From a virus: a stretch of DNA of 34,527 bases. Under the pieces are notes generated by a model. The model ran no database searches. It saw only the letters and a list, made by a program, of their open reading frames with translations, and was not told where the DNA came from. A program made the translations under genes and the position numbers. Positions 7,895 through 18,347 of the stretch are shown here, in pieces. Positions within the stretch are counted from its first letter, which is position 1; the number at the start of each line of letters is the position of its first letter. The stretch covers positions 1 through 34,527 of IMG/VR virus record IMGVR_UViG_3300028274_000025; one strand, 5' to 3'.

Positions 7895-10800
7895 TGACAC
7901 AGCGCATAGACATTGATGACTTCAAGGGCGTGTTTACACATGCCGACCTAAGTAACTTGCCCAACAGCATTTCGACAGAGCTGAAGAATTTTCGGCCTGT
8001 TAATGGCAAGCTGGTTAAAACTTATGACTTAAATGATATTGATGGCGTGTGTCCGATACAGCTTGCAACTGGATACTCCGTATTAAATGTTTATACATAC
8101 ATTAATGAGAATCTTGATAATGGATTCGTATATTTAGCGACTATACAGAAAGCATCTGACGGACAGATATGGATTGTACTGTTTGATGATAATATTGCAA
8201 GTGGAGAGCCAGACACTTTATTGCCATTCGGTACAAATTCATTCTGGGTTAAAGGCGACTCCATGACCTTTAACACTTATGGCAAAGTGATGCTGACTAA
8301 TGTTTCTGTTACTGGCAACACCAGCGCAAACAGTTATAACTTTCCAGCTTCTTCGTTATTCCATATGCCACATACAGTCGAAGACACGGATGCCTCTGGA
8401 GCCATCGCGTATGGCGGGGGACAATCCGTACTTGGTCATGCCGTATATCAAGAAGACGATGTGGAAATTACGAAATTTAACGATACCGCGTGTTTTCATA
8501 ATGAGATTATTGACGGGTTGATTTTTAATGCTGGTGCGCCAGATTACGACTATGGTGTTGTGCGTATGCAGGAAGCAAGCGGGAGAGTATTCGCAATAAC
8601 CCGTAGCAAGGACACGGATGCTGGATACGACAAGTTGTGGTGGTATAATTCTGGCTGGACACGGATACCAGAAGCACACTTCGGAGAAACAATAGATACA
8701 GACGACTATATCCAACTGCTTCATATCGCAGAGATGGATGGCGATTTATACCTTGTTTTCATGCACTATGATGATTCTGATACTGGGACTGAGTATCATT
8801 ATAGAATGTCAAGACTTTCTGACATTAACGGAACTCCAACGTGGACAGATGACCTTATTGATTTAGACCTTGGTGCCGCAGACAAGTATGGTTCTGGACT
8901 CACGGTATTTCCACAAGATGATGTTACATCAGTCACTTATTCAACTGGTGGGACTGACTATTTAATTGTTTACATAAATGACTCATCTGCATCAACTACA
9001 TGTGGTGGCCTCTTGTGTAAATATAAAGCGCCAGATGCCAGTGTCACAGTGATGACAAAACCGACATTTGCAGACTCAGACAATAGAAGTACGGTTGGAA
9101 TAGCAACCGCAGAGGCAGTCGGCACTATATATATGGCTGTCAACAATACTACAGATACGACACTTGAGATATACTGGGAGGATGGAATACTTGCGCCTTC
9201 ATCGTGGAGTTTGATGAATTTACCGTCGTCCATTAGTGGATTGACTGGCACCTTTACATGGCAAATGACCGATTATTTTATTACTGCATTTGTAGACCGA
9301 GGCTCGGCATACCCAAGCAGCATTGCGACTATCGCAAAGCTGAACGATGATGAGGGCGATGACTACTATGCCTTGGTGGAGTATGATACTGTGGAAGAAG
9401 AGTGGACGGGTCATTCGAGTTATTACTTCGATGCCTCGACACATACAGTCCACAGTTTGTATCAGTCTGTCCATCATGATAGAACTGGATATTACTACCT
9501 GTCTAATGTTGTTGAGACTGGAGTTTCGTCAAAAGTCTATTTATCCACTTCCGCGCTTACAACCACACCGATACATACCGCAACAGCGTCACTTTATTGG
9601 GTGCCAGCACTACTTTCTTACGAACAGACGATTCCTTCTGGTACGGATGCCGATGACTGGCTAACTTCAATTAGTTTCTTATTCGGTGATGCAGACCAAG
9701 CACTTTCAGCAAATCCAACAATATCAAGAGTCATTTCCATTGGTGCGAACCCAGACTATACTGAATATAACGGGCTTATAGAATACAATGCCTCTTTTGG
9801 TGCGTGTATGGGATGGGTAGAATTATTCCAATCGCTAAATCAAGATTTAGACCAATCGTTTTATCAGAAGACAGCGCAAAACCCGATTGTCATGGACAAG
9901 GGTATTTTAAGGCTTTATGGTGGCGCACAAGCTCTGTTTGGTGCAAATGAGATTGAAAACCTGTGGTTTGGATATGTAGACAGGGACTTTTATGACGAAC
10001 TATATAGCCCGACTGCTGGATTTTTCGCATACCAAAATACGCCAGAAAAGCCAGCTAGTTATGAGAATACCTCTGGAACGACTGCTGAATTGTCACTTAT
10101 AGGCACTGGTGATGGTTCTGGCGCAGAGACAAGATTCTTGGCTCGCTCGCTTGTCTATGACGGTGAGCAGGAGTCGTTACTTAGTGACACTATAAAAACG
10201 ATTGTTGATGTAGATACTGATTTAGCCACTCTCAGAATGCGATTGCTTGACGCTTCTGCATTACTTGAACCCAGAAGCTCAATAAGGGCTACTGGGGCAA
10301 AGCTATATAGCATGACATCTGGTTCTGATACGGCAACGGCTTCACTAATAACGGATGCGTCGTTTATTCTAAAGGCATCAGACAGGCAGTTTTATAGTAA
10401 AACTGGCAAGGGTTCTGGATGGCTTTGGGTGGATAATCAGACAACGACTCCCGTAGTGACAAAGTTTGTTAGCTATAACAATGTGGATTATGGAACAATA
10501 ACATCTGTGACGGATTTGGGTGACGGATTTTTAATCAGCTATACGGGAAGCGCAGGAACTACTGGTTCATTATATAACGCCGTATGGTATTACAATACTG
10601 TAGACCTTCCAACTGGCACTGCTGGAGTGAATGGCTATTGGGGTGGAACCACTGGGGTTTTAATAGATACCGCCATTGATTTTACATCGAATACCCCGCT
10701 TGGATTGCTGGTTGCCGCAATAGACACAGATGGCACTGCAAGGTTTGCGGCTGGAACTGGAGCAGGGGATAATCACTCACTTGCAGTCACATCAGTTGCA

Positions 10801-11976
10801 AAACACGCAGTTCTTATAGACTCTAATACTGGTGGTAGTGCATCATTCAAATATATATTTAATGCTAATCCATATCTATTCTATAAGGTATCTAACGATT
10901 ATTATTTATATGCTATAATCTCTTGGGCTAACATAGACGGTTCTGAATATCCACTCGCTGGAGTAAAATCATTACGAGTCAACTCTGATTATGCAAGAGT
11001 TATTGCGAACCGAATGTGGCAGGGCAGGGTTGTCTTAGATGTTGGCGGTGAAAACGAAGAGCAAGTCTCTGCCGTTACATATTCAGAACTTAATAAGTTA
11101 GATGTCACGCCTGTAAGTAACTTAATCAAATTCCATGACCGCGAAGGCGGTGGAATTACTGGAATAACAGAGATATTTGGTCGCCCAGTCATTACAATGA
11201 AGCAGGGAATCTCAATTATAGATAGCAAGACAGCCCCAGCATCGCCCAATAACTGGACTGTCTCTGAATCTGTGCATAATATTGGCAATATTGCGAAACA
11301 TGGCATGGTATCTGCAATAGGGACTGTTTATGTCTGTTATTATGACGGTATCTATGGATTGAATGCTAACAATCTGGCTGAGACAGACCAGACACCAACT
11401 GAACGCCTGAAGATTTCACAAGAGATTGATGAAGTCTACCAAGCCATTACAGACAAGACTGCAATCGTTGGCGAATACAACCAGCAGTTAAATGAGATTG
11501 TATGGAACTTTGGCTCAGAGGTATGGGCTTACTCGCTGGTTAGAAATGACTGGCGTGAGATAGCAACACAGACAAGTATTGACATACTCACTATTGACGA
11601 AAATGCCGACTTATTGGCATTCGATAAAACTGATGGTGATTTGCGCTCATTTGAGTTTTCAAAGACTGCGGCGCTTGGTACTGCACAATCAACATGGAAG
11701 TCTAAACGCTATGCTTTTAACTTAGATAGAAAAAGCCTTGTACGCACTTTAAGTGTATATTACGACACGGATGACGACTTTACCATTAACATATTTCTTA
11801 ATGATAATGATACAGTCACTCCTGATGGCACATATAGCGTTGCAAAACGTGCTGGAGAGAATGTGAGACATATCCCACTCAAAAGATATGCCAGAAACTT
11901 TCAGGTAGAAATAGTAACCGAGGATTCTGTTAATAGCTTTGAACTGCATAAAATAAGATTGGAAGTAGAGGAATAA
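7894..11976 (+). CDS. Tail nozzle / tail tube protein (gp10/gp12-like)
   Basis: A large 1360-aa, strand-rich protein located between adaptor and internal proteins, where the nozzle of short tails is encoded (T7 gp12, P22 gp10). The N-terminus (FKGVFTHADLSNLPNSISTE) and the C-terminal third (near residue 1030-1150, with ITEIFGRPVITMKQGISII and GIYGLNANNLAETDQ) resemble propeller-like nozzle proteins. It is much longer than T7 gp12 (about 790 aa), so extra surface domains are likely in the middle. I placed the start at the ATG overlapping the previous stop. An upstream in-frame TTG at 7882 would lie inside the adaptor gene. Confidence 0.75.
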   Translation: MTQRIDIDDFKGVFTHADLSNLPNSISTELKNFRPVNGKLVKTYDLNDIDGVCPIQLATGYSVLNVYTYINENLDNGFVYLATIQKASDGQIWIVLFDDNIASGEPDTLLPFGTNSFWVKGDSMTFNTYGKVMLTNVSVTGNTSANSYNFPASSLFHMPHTVEDTDASGAIAYGGGQSVLGHAVYQEDDVEITKFNDTACFHNEIIDGLIFNAGAPDYDYGVVRMQEASGRVFAITRSKDTDAGYDKLWWYNSGWTRIPEAHFGETIDTDDYIQLLHIAEMDGDLYLVFMHYDDSDTGTEYHYRMSRLSDINGTPTWTDDLIDLDLGAADKYGSGLTVFPQDDVTSVTYSTGGTDYLIVYINDSSASTTCGGLLCKYKAPDASVTVMTKPTFADSDNRSTVGIATAEAVGTIYMAVNNTTDTTLEIYWEDGILAPSSWSLMNLPSSISGLTGTFTWQMTDYFITAFVDRGSAYPSSIATIAKLNDDEGDDYYALVEYDTVEEEWTGHSSYYFDASTHTVHSLYQSVHHDRTGYYYLSNVVETGVSSKVYLSTSALTTTPIHTATASLYWVPALLSYEQTIPSGTDADDWLTSISFLFGDADQALSANPTISRVISIGANPDYTEYNGLIEYNASFGACMGWVELFQSLNQDLDQSFYQKTAQNPIVMDKGILRLYGGAQALFGANEIENLWFGYVDRDFYDELYSPTAGFFAYQNTPEKPASYENTSGTTAELSLIGTGDGSGAETRFLARSLVYDGEQESLLSDTIKTIVDVDTDLATLRMRLLDASALLEPRSSIRATGAKLYSMTSGSDTATASLITDASFILKASDRQFYSKTGKGSGWLWVDNQTTTPVVTKFVSYNNVDYGTITSVTDLGDGFLISYTGSAGTTGSLYNAVWYYNTVDLPTGTAGVNGYWGGTTGVLIDTAIDFTSNTPLGLLVAAIDTDGTARFAAGTGAGDNHSLAVTSVAKHAVLIDSNTGGSASFKYIFNANPYLFYKVSNDYYLYAIISWANIDGSEYPLAGVKSLRVNSDYARVIANRMWQGRVVLDVGGENEEQVSAVTYSELNKLDVTPVSNLIKFHDREGGGITGITEIFGRPVITMKQGISIIDSKTAPASPNNWTVSESVHNIGNIAKHGMVSAIGTVYVCYYDGIYGLNANNLAETDQTPTERLKISQEIDEVYQAITDKTAIVGEYNQQLNEIVWNFGSEVWAYSLVRNDWREIATQTSIDILTIDENADLLAFDKTDGDLRSFEFSKTAALGTAQSTWKSKRYAFNLDRKSLVRTLSVYYDTDDDFTINIFLNDNDTVTPDGTYSVAKRAGENVRHIPLKRYARNFQVEIVTEDSVNSFELHKIRLEVEE

Positions 11977-11977
11977 C

Positions 11978-12637
11978 ATGGGTTTAGCGGCTGGGTTAGC
12001 AATTGCAAGTGGAGTGAAAGCTCTTGGGTCTTTTGCGTATAACAAGTACAAGAACAACAAGCGCAAGAAGTTTGGCGACTCTTCACTTGGAAAAGAATTG
12101 AAACGCATTGGCGAAGAGGGTAAATTCAGCCAGAAAGCCAAGGGGTTAATTCAAGGAGGTGCTAATCGCGCATCTGCCAATGTTGCCCAAACAGGCAAGG
12201 CTTCATTTGCTGGTAGACTTGCATCTCGAGGACTAGAGGGCAGTGTAGCTGGACAACGTGGACTCAATGAGTTTGATATTGAACGTCAAAGAGCCGTTGC
12301 CGAGACTGGCCGTGAGGTAGAATTAGCCAACGAAGGCTCCAAGGTAGAGGCTAAGTTGTCATTTGCTGAACGTAAATTGGCAGACGAGAGAGAGCGAGAA
12401 GGCTTAGAACGTGCTAATGTGAATCAGTTGATTGGTGGCCTTGGTGAAGCGCCAAGTCTTGGAGTAAAAGCCTATTATGGAGACATGGCAACAAAGAGGC
12501 GTGTAGACGCATTTAAAAATGTTGACAATATTGGAGCATTGCAAGACGCTGTAGCTAACAATGATATTACGCAACAAGATTTTCTTACTATTATATATCT
12601 TAAACGCCTAGATGAACAGCAGGGAGTGAGGCCATAA
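11978..12637 (+). CDS. Internal virion / ejection protein (gp14- or gp7-like)
   Basis: A 219-aa protein with a Gly/Ala-rich hydrophobic N-terminus (LAAGLAIASGVKALGSFAY, residues 3-21) followed by long charged helices (about 95-150, ERQRAVAETGREVELANE). This layout is typical of ejected proteins that insert in the host envelope in podoviruses. It directly follows the nozzle gene with a GAGGAATAAC ribosome site, and its stop overlaps the next ATG by one base. The family call is by architecture and position. Confidence 0.65.
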   Translation: MGLAAGLAIASGVKALGSFAYNKYKNNKRKKFGDSSLGKELKRIGEEGKFSQKAKGLIQGGANRASANVAQTGKASFAGRLASRGLEGSVAGQRGLNEFDIERQRAVAETGREVELANEGSKVEAKLSFAERKLADEREREGLERANVNQLIGGLGEAPSLGVKAYYGDMATKRRVDAFKNVDNIGALQDAVANNDITQQDFLTIIYLKRLDEQQGVRP

Positions 12638-13170
12638 TGCCATTAACTTCAGATGATATGCTAAAGGCATACAACGAGATATTCAAAGGCGAAACTGAAA
12701 CATCGAGAAGGGCAAAAGAGCTTTCTGGAAAGACTGCCCAGTTAAATTACGACAATGCGCTATATAAGTCATCTCCAGAGTATAGAGATAAGCAAGACGA
12801 AGCAGACAGACTAGATAACGAATACCGACAAAGTAGACTGGATGCAGAAAATAAGAGAATCGAACAGGCTGGCGAAAGAATTTCAATTTCAAATCGCGCC
12901 CAAAGATTAAGAGAGTCTAAAGAAAAGAGACTGGGAATATCTTCCGACAGGCTTTACCAGTTAAGGCTTCAGGACTCAGAACTTGACAGGCTGATGATAC
13001 CGCTAGATTTGGCTGAGAGTAGATGGAAGAAAGCCGATGAGGGTTCACCAGAAGAGATAGCCGCACAGCAGGACATAGATGCACAGACGATTATCTTGGA
13101 AAAATATATTGCTAAAAGAGGGAGTAGCAACCCAATCAAGCCATCCCCCAAAAATACATTGGGACTATAA
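12637..13170 (+). CDS. Coiled-coil internal virion protein candidate
   Basis: A 177-aa, highly charged and helix-rich protein, for example residues 55-110 with many Arg, Lys, Glu and Gln. No catalytic motif or membrane segment is visible. It sits between two likely ejection proteins, the place of T7 gp15 or P22 gp20, and overlaps the previous stop (TAATG). I infer that it is co-ejected or a chaperone for the next protein. The sequence itself does not name a family. Confidence 0.55.
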   Translation: MPLTSDDMLKAYNEIFKGETETSRRAKELSGKTAQLNYDNALYKSSPEYRDKQDEADRLDNEYRQSRLDAENKRIEQAGERISISNRAQRLRESKEKRLGISSDRLYQLRLQDSELDRLMIPLDLAESRWKKADEGSPEEIAAQQDIDAQTIILEKYIAKRGSSNPIKPSPKNTLGL

Positions 13171-13173
13171 TAG

Positions 13174-16100
13174 ATGCCATACACCAAAGATGAGTTTCTT
13201 GGTAGATTAGTAAAGAAGTATCCAGAATATGAATCTTGGGATAAGGATGAGCTATACACAAAGGTCTTGACTAAATACCCAGAATATATCCCTCAGATAA
13301 CTGACTATACCGAAACCTATTCCAACAATAGTCAAATAACGAGCGAGAATGCCCCTGTAGGCGATTCTACGCAAGAAGCCGAACCAGTAGCCGAACAGGC
13401 ACAACAGGAGCTTGTAGTTCAACCAGAAGATAATTCTCCAGCACCAGCAGAATCCACAGCTACAACAATTGGTGGAATGCAATCTATGGGTGGTGATGGA
13501 CAGTCTTTACCACTGCCCTCAATTGAACAGGCAAAAGTCAGAAATAGAGTTGACGAATTAGTTGAGACATCCAAGGCCAAAGAGGCCAGTATTCAGGATA
13601 CGCTCAACAAGATGGAAAAGAACATTGAGAACTCCGTAACGACATCTCCAGAATGGCTTGCAAACAAGGCGACTGAGATTGGAAGGTCTGTATTATCTGC
13701 TGGCGGTACATTAATGTCAATGGCTGGCGCTGGAGTTCAGTTGTTATCCAGAAAGAAGGATTTTACTGGAGAAGAGCCAGATGCGTCCAAGGGCATGTTT
13801 CAATATGTTGGCGCATCGAATGCAGAGCTTGGCATAGAGCCACCAGTAAGCGCATTAAATGAAAAAATGTTTGAGTTCGGTGGCGCGGTTCGTGAATTTG
13901 GGAATGAGTTTGAGGAAAAATATAGAGACAATTATGAGTTAAAGAGCTTTGAGTGGACTGATTTAGGTGACTCAAGATTCTATACAACCAAAGGCGCGAA
14001 GCAATTGGCCGTTATACTGCCAATCATTGCAGCGACATACGCAACAAGGGGTAAGCTAGTATCTAAGTATGGTGCAAGTGCAATACCTGAGATAGCGGCT
14101 GGTGTAGCTGGTAGAGAGATTGAATCTGCAATGGAAGCCACAGGCACATACAATAGTTTAATACAGCAAGGCGCAAGTGAAGAAAAGGCGGCAGAAGCGG
14201 CATCTGACGTATATAAGAAGAATATGGGTCTAGCTGTGCTTGATATTGCACAGACAGCAGTTGCATTCGGAAAACTTCATAAGTTATTTAGGCCAAGTTT
14301 TGCTAAGTTTGTAAAGTCAAAATCTGCGCGTGGTGGTGCAGTCGGAGCATCAGTTCTGTCAGAAGCTCCAGAAGAGCTTATCCAGAATTATTTCGCAGAC
14401 CAAGCCAGTGCAATAGCGATGGGCGAACCAGACATTGACTTCATTAAGGCAATGAAGTTCTGGGCTACACCAGAGCAAAGAGAAGTATTCGTAATGTCAA
14501 TACTTATGGGCGCTGGATTTCAGGCTGGTGGTTCGGTTCTGAGTAAGCAAGAGATAGATACATTTATTGATGACATTGCGGATGACTATGGCATAACCGA
14601 GGAGGACAAGAAATCATTTCTTCCAGATGGTGATGCAAGTAAATTCGCACCAGAAGTGAATCCAGAAGATGCTGGAGTTAGCCCAAAAAGTACGCTTGAA
14701 CGTAACCAGATAATACAAAAAGAGGCTATACGTCAAAAGCGTGAAAGCGTCACGGCTGATGACCTTAAAGATGTGGGCGAAACTGAACTTACGCCAAGTG
14801 AAATATCTGGAAATATAAACAATTTAAAGAATAGCGACCCAGAGGAATTTTGGTCTGTAAGCCCTGTGTCAGAGCAGGAGGCTTCCGATGGCACCATAAT
14901 AACCGTTGCTGGAGGTGGTGGAGTTGTCACTAGGGATGGTGACATTATTGGTATTCACTCACTCGGAACCAACACTGGCGTTGCAAAGAGGACTCTAAAA
15001 AAAGCTATTGAGGCTGGAGGCGTAAAGCTCGATGCGTATGACATCCAGAAGGGGGGCGCACCACTACAGCGCATCTACGAGGAGGCTGGATTTAGAGTCG
15101 CTGGAAGAACACCCTTTAATGAAGAGTTTGCAGATGATGGCTGGAGCGAGGAGAAGCATGGTAGACCAGATGTGATAGCTATGGTTTACGACCCAGACGG
15201 AAAGCTGGATATAAGAGAAAAAACTTTTACAGATAAAGAACAGGGCTATAACGAGGCTCTTGCATACAGAGATTTATATACAGATAAAGATGCTAGTCCC
15301 GAAGGAAATCTCGGAGATATATCCACTCTTCCATTTGATGTTGCCGAAACCAAGGTAAAAGAGCCGTTTGTTGAGAAACTGAAGGACTCACACAAGGCTA
15401 TCATAGAGATTGACGACACAATATCTAAAATAGAAGAGCGTATAGCTGAAGGTAATGACCCGTCACTATTTGAGGCATCTCAGAAGGAAATCGAAGAGCT
15501 ATCTCAATTAAGAGCAGATATAGTCAATGAAATCAATGCGTTACCAAGACGCTCTAAGATTGACATTCCACTTGATGATTCTGGGCAGACCATTTATGAT
15601 ATTGATTTATCGCTTGAGGATGATGTAAAATCAGTACCAGTTGCAACCGAATACGCAACAGCGCCACCAAGAGAGCCTGTAGCTGGCGATACTCCAGTTA
15701 AGTTAAATATGATTAATGCGCAACTATTAAAGATTTCAAGAGAACTTGAAGAGGTTGGCGTTAAATATGCTGGCAAGGAAAACGCAAAGATTCGCAAGCA
15801 AAAAAGGGCTGAAATACAGCAACGCCTCAATGATAAGTATGTTGAATTTCTCCAAGAGCAAGACTCAAGACTCAAGATAGAAGACGAACAAGATGTAAAA
15901 CCAAGCGAAATAGCAGATGCTACCCTTGAGGGGGATGCACTTGCAGAAGAGAGTCTATATACACCAGCCAATGACATCACTCAAAAGCGAAAGGTTTACA
16001 AGGAAACCCAGAGAAGAAAGATATTTGCACCTATGTCTGACAGATTTGACGATATATCTCCAGTCTTGAAAGAGTGGGCTAGAAGATATGAGTTTAATGT

Positions 16101-17955
16101 CCTTGATAATGTGCATCAAGATTTGGTTGCGTCTGAGCCATTCATGAGGAAGTTCAAGAAGTTAAAAAAGGACGACCATGATGCGCTAGATATTGCGCTC
16201 AAGAATGGTGACAATGAAACAGCATCAGAGATAATGTCAAGAAACAACATGACAACTGAGTACGAAGCCGTTGTAGAGATACTTGAGGGATTAAAGCAAC
16301 GAGCAGTTGATTCTGGCTATCAAATAGGTGAGATAGATAACTATTTCCCACGCAGGGTTGAGGATTACAAGGGCTTGCTTGAGTATTTCGGGAAAGACCC
16401 AGAACTTGAGGGTAATTACCAGAAGCGCATAAGGGAGGCAGAAGCAGAACTTGGTCGCCCACTTGCAGAAGACGAGAAGACTGTCATTGCAAATACTGTA
16501 ATGCGTGGCTTTCACGGAAAGACAAATGCCAAGAATCCAAGTGGAACAAAGAGCCGTACAATAGAGACTGTCTCCAAGGGGGCAAATGATAACTATTACG
16601 ACTCTATAAATGCACTTTATATGCACATTCACGACATGAACGAGGGTACAGAGCAACGCAAGGCTCTTGGAGTTGGCGCAAAAGCTGATGGCAAGACTCC
16701 AATACCAGAAGAAGCTATTGGGAATTTCGTTTCAGAACTCATTGAAAGTGGTGAAATAAACGCATCCCAGCAAACAGAACTAGAGGGGCTTATTCGCTCT
16801 AGATTCAACGTGCGCGGAATGAGTGCTGGTACTCAGGCGATAAGAGATATTGGGCTAATAACAACCCTTAGTGATGTTACAAACTCGATTACACAGCTTG
16901 GCGATATTGCTTGGGCTATGTATCAAGGCGGAATGGTTGAGACAGTGAAAGCCCTGTCGGTTAAAAAACTAGGAAAGAACAGAAAAGACTTCATAACAAA
17001 AGAAGATGCTGGAATTGACAATGTAATTGAAGAGTTAAACGGTAAGGGTGGACTATCAAAAGCACTTGATAACGTATTGAGCGCAACTGGATTCAAGGTG
17101 ATTGATTCAGTTGGAAAAGAGACTCTAATAAATGCTACCATGAACAGAATAAAAAAAGAAGTTGACAGTGGAAAATTAGCGCCAAAGACAAAAGATATAC
17201 TTGACGCTATGTTTACAAATGAAAGTCAACGTGCTGAAGTCTTGCAAAAGATAAAGGATGGAACGCTTGACGAGAAGACGAGAAGGTATATGGCCTTCTT
17301 TACGATGTCTGAGTTCCAGCCAATATCTAGACTTGAAGTTCCGCAGTCATACCTTGATGCACCAAACGGAAGGCTTCTATATACCCTAAAGACTTTTACC
17401 ATTAAACAGCTTGCCGTATATAGGCGAGAAGCTATTAAGAAGATTCAGAATGGTGACGTAAAAACTGGGATGAAAAACCTAATCCACCTTTCGGTTGTAT
17501 TAATGCTGGCTAATGCCACAAAGGACGAGATGAAAGATGCCCTGCTTGGCAAGAGCGAGAGCATGTCAGACTTGGTATTTGAGAATATTCTAACCTTAAT
17601 GGGTTTGTCTAGATACGGGGTAAGAAAGGCATCAAAAGATGGCCTTGGTAAACTCGCGGTAGACACCGTAGCACCTCCAACTAACTTTTTTGATGATATA
17701 TATAAAGATTTAGTTAATATCAACAAAGGCAAAGCGGAAGAGTTTGAAGACTTTAATGCAGTAAAATATATTCCAGCAGTCGGTGACTTCCTTTATTACA
17801 GATATGGAAAAGGAAGAAAGATGGAAGCCAAGTATGCGGATGAGCCACCAACTATTGACAAGATGCTAGAGGATATGGGCTTTAAGGAAAGTGATGGTTC
17901 CGAAACTGGGAAAACCAACAAGTCCCAAAAAACAGGCAAGATTAAGAAGCGGTAG
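13174..17955 (+). CDS. Giant polyvalent ejection protein with acetyltransferase-like domain
   Basis: A 1593-aa protein, the likely gp16-type protein delivered with the DNA. Residues 1-45 form a small helical head. Residues 60-100 are a low-complexity Glu/Pro/Ala/Thr linker. Weakly hydrophobic Gly/Ala-rich segments at about 172-192, 277-290 and 438-455 could cross a membrane. Residues about 545-672 look like a GNAT-type domain of phage polyvalent proteins (GVAKRTLKKAIEAGGVKLDA, then PLQRIYEEAGF, PFNEEF and GRPDVIAMVYD). Residues 940-1110 match a helical block also seen in polyvalent proteins (MSDRFDDISPVLKEWARRYE, DNYFPRRVEDYKGLLEYF). The rest is helical. No lysozyme motif was seen. The ATG follows the previous stop by three bases with only a weak ribosome site. 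Confidence 0.7.
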   Translation: MPYTKDEFLGRLVKKYPEYESWDKDELYTKVLTKYPEYIPQITDYTETYSNNSQITSENAPVGDSTQEAEPVAEQAQQELVVQPEDNSPAPAESTATTIGGMQSMGGDGQSLPLPSIEQAKVRNRVDELVETSKAKEASIQDTLNKMEKNIENSVTTSPEWLANKATEIGRSVLSAGGTLMSMAGAGVQLLSRKKDFTGEEPDASKGMFQYVGASNAELGIEPPVSALNEKMFEFGGAVREFGNEFEEKYRDNYELKSFEWTDLGDSRFYTTKGAKQLAVILPIIAATYATRGKLVSKYGASAIPEIAAGVAGREIESAMEATGTYNSLIQQGASEEKAAEAASDVYKKNMGLAVLDIAQTAVAFGKLHKLFRPSFAKFVKSKSARGGAVGASVLSEAPEELIQNYFADQASAIAMGEPDIDFIKAMKFWATPEQREVFVMSILMGAGFQAGGSVLSKQEIDTFIDDIADDYGITEEDKKSFLPDGDASKFAPEVNPEDAGVSPKSTLERNQIIQKEAIRQKRESVTADDLKDVGETELTPSEISGNINNLKNSDPEEFWSVSPVSEQEASDGTIITVAGGGGVVTRDGDIIGIHSLGTNTGVAKRTLKKAIEAGGVKLDAYDIQKGGAPLQRIYEEAGFRVAGRTPFNEEFADDGWSEEKHGRPDVIAMVYDPDGKLDIREKTFTDKEQGYNEALAYRDLYTDKDASPEGNLGDISTLPFDVAETKVKEPFVEKLKDSHKAIIEIDDTISKIEERIAEGNDPSLFEASQKEIEELSQLRADIVNEINALPRRSKIDIPLDDSGQTIYDIDLSLEDDVKSVPVATEYATAPPREPVAGDTPVKLNMINAQLLKISRELEEVGVKYAGKENAKIRKQKRAEIQQRLNDKYVEFLQEQDSRLKIEDEQDVKPSEIADATLEGDALAEESLYTPANDITQKRKVYKETQRRKIFAPMSDRFDDISPVLKEWARRYEFNVLDNVHQDLVASEPFMRKFKKLKKDDHDALDIALKNGDNETASEIMSRNNMTTEYEAVVEILEGLKQRAVDSGYQIGEIDNYFPRRVEDYKGLLEYFGKDPELEGNYQKRIREAEAELGRPLAEDEKTVIANTVMRGFHGKTNAKNPSGTKSRTIETVSKGANDNYYDSINALYMHIHDMNEGTEQRKALGVGAKADGKTPIPEEAIGNFVSELIESGEINASQQTELEGLIRSRFNVRGMSAGTQAIRDIGLITTLSDVTNSITQLGDIAWAMYQGGMVETVKALSVKKLGKNRKDFITKEDAGIDNVIEELNGKGGLSKALDNVLSATGFKVIDSVGKETLINATMNRIKKEVDSGKLAPKTKDILDAMFTNESQRAEVLQKIKDGTLDEKTRRYMAFFTMSEFQPISRLEVPQSYLDAPNGRLLYTLKTFTIKQLAVYRREAIKKIQNGDVKTGMKNLIHLSVVLMLANATKDEMKDALLGKSESMSDLVFENILTLMGLSRYGVRKASKDGLGKLAVDTVAPPTNFFDDIYKDLVNINKGKAEEFEDFNAVKYIPAVGDFLYYRYGKGRKMEAKYADEPPTIDKMLEDMGFKESDGSETGKTNKSQKTGKIKKR

Positions 17956-17968
17956 ATAATGCACATAC

Positions 17969-17996
17969 TTGCACTATAAAGAGTAATTGTTATATT
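17969..17996 (+). promoter_or_regulatory. Candidate promoter for tail-spike/lysis genes
   Basis: TTGCAC (17969-17974), a 16-base spacer, then TATATT (17991-17996) preceded by TGT, giving an extended -10. It lies in the 88-base gap before the small virion gene. A short palindrome GCCAA-CA-TTGGC (18002-18013) sits at the expected transcript start. The layout matches the candidates at 451 and 28041. Confidence 0.4.
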
Positions 17997-18043
17997 AAAC
18001 CGCCAACATTGGCAAGACACGATTAGATTAGAAAGGTAAACCC

Positions 18044-18346
18044 ATGCAAAACTTAACTGGCGTAACTGGATTTTTAAGAAACTGGCTCTTTGGAATGAGG
18101 GGCTTTGATGAATTAGCTTCTGGAGCAACACACACACGCGGAGACTCTGATACGGGTGGATGGTATGTCATCTATAGTAATGAAGATGCCGTATATTCAG
18201 CAAAGACTGTATCTGGAGATGACTTATCTAGTGGAGACTGGATTCAAGGGACAGCACTTTATGGTGACTTCTATGAGATTACAGTCACATCTGGCAGTGT
18301 AATGGCATATCGCATTAACAACAAACAAACTACCGTGAGCGTGTAA
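18044..18346 (+). CDS. Small virion structural protein
   Basis: A 100-aa, strand-rich protein just before the tail spike. The pattern GGWYVIYSNEDAVYSAKTV, then LYGDFYEITVTSGSVMAYRI, with an aromatic plus IYG/LYG-F and a final AYR, resembles small virion proteins common in marine phages. AGAAAGG lies upstream of the ATG. It ends one base before the spike gene, so the two are co-translated. The precise position in the virion is unknown. Confidence 0.6.
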   Translation: MQNLTGVTGFLRNWLFGMRGFDELASGATHTRGDSDTGGWYVIYSNEDAVYSAKTVSGDDLSSGDWIQGTALYGDFYEITVTSGSVMAYRINNKQTTVSV

Positions 18347-18347
18347 T

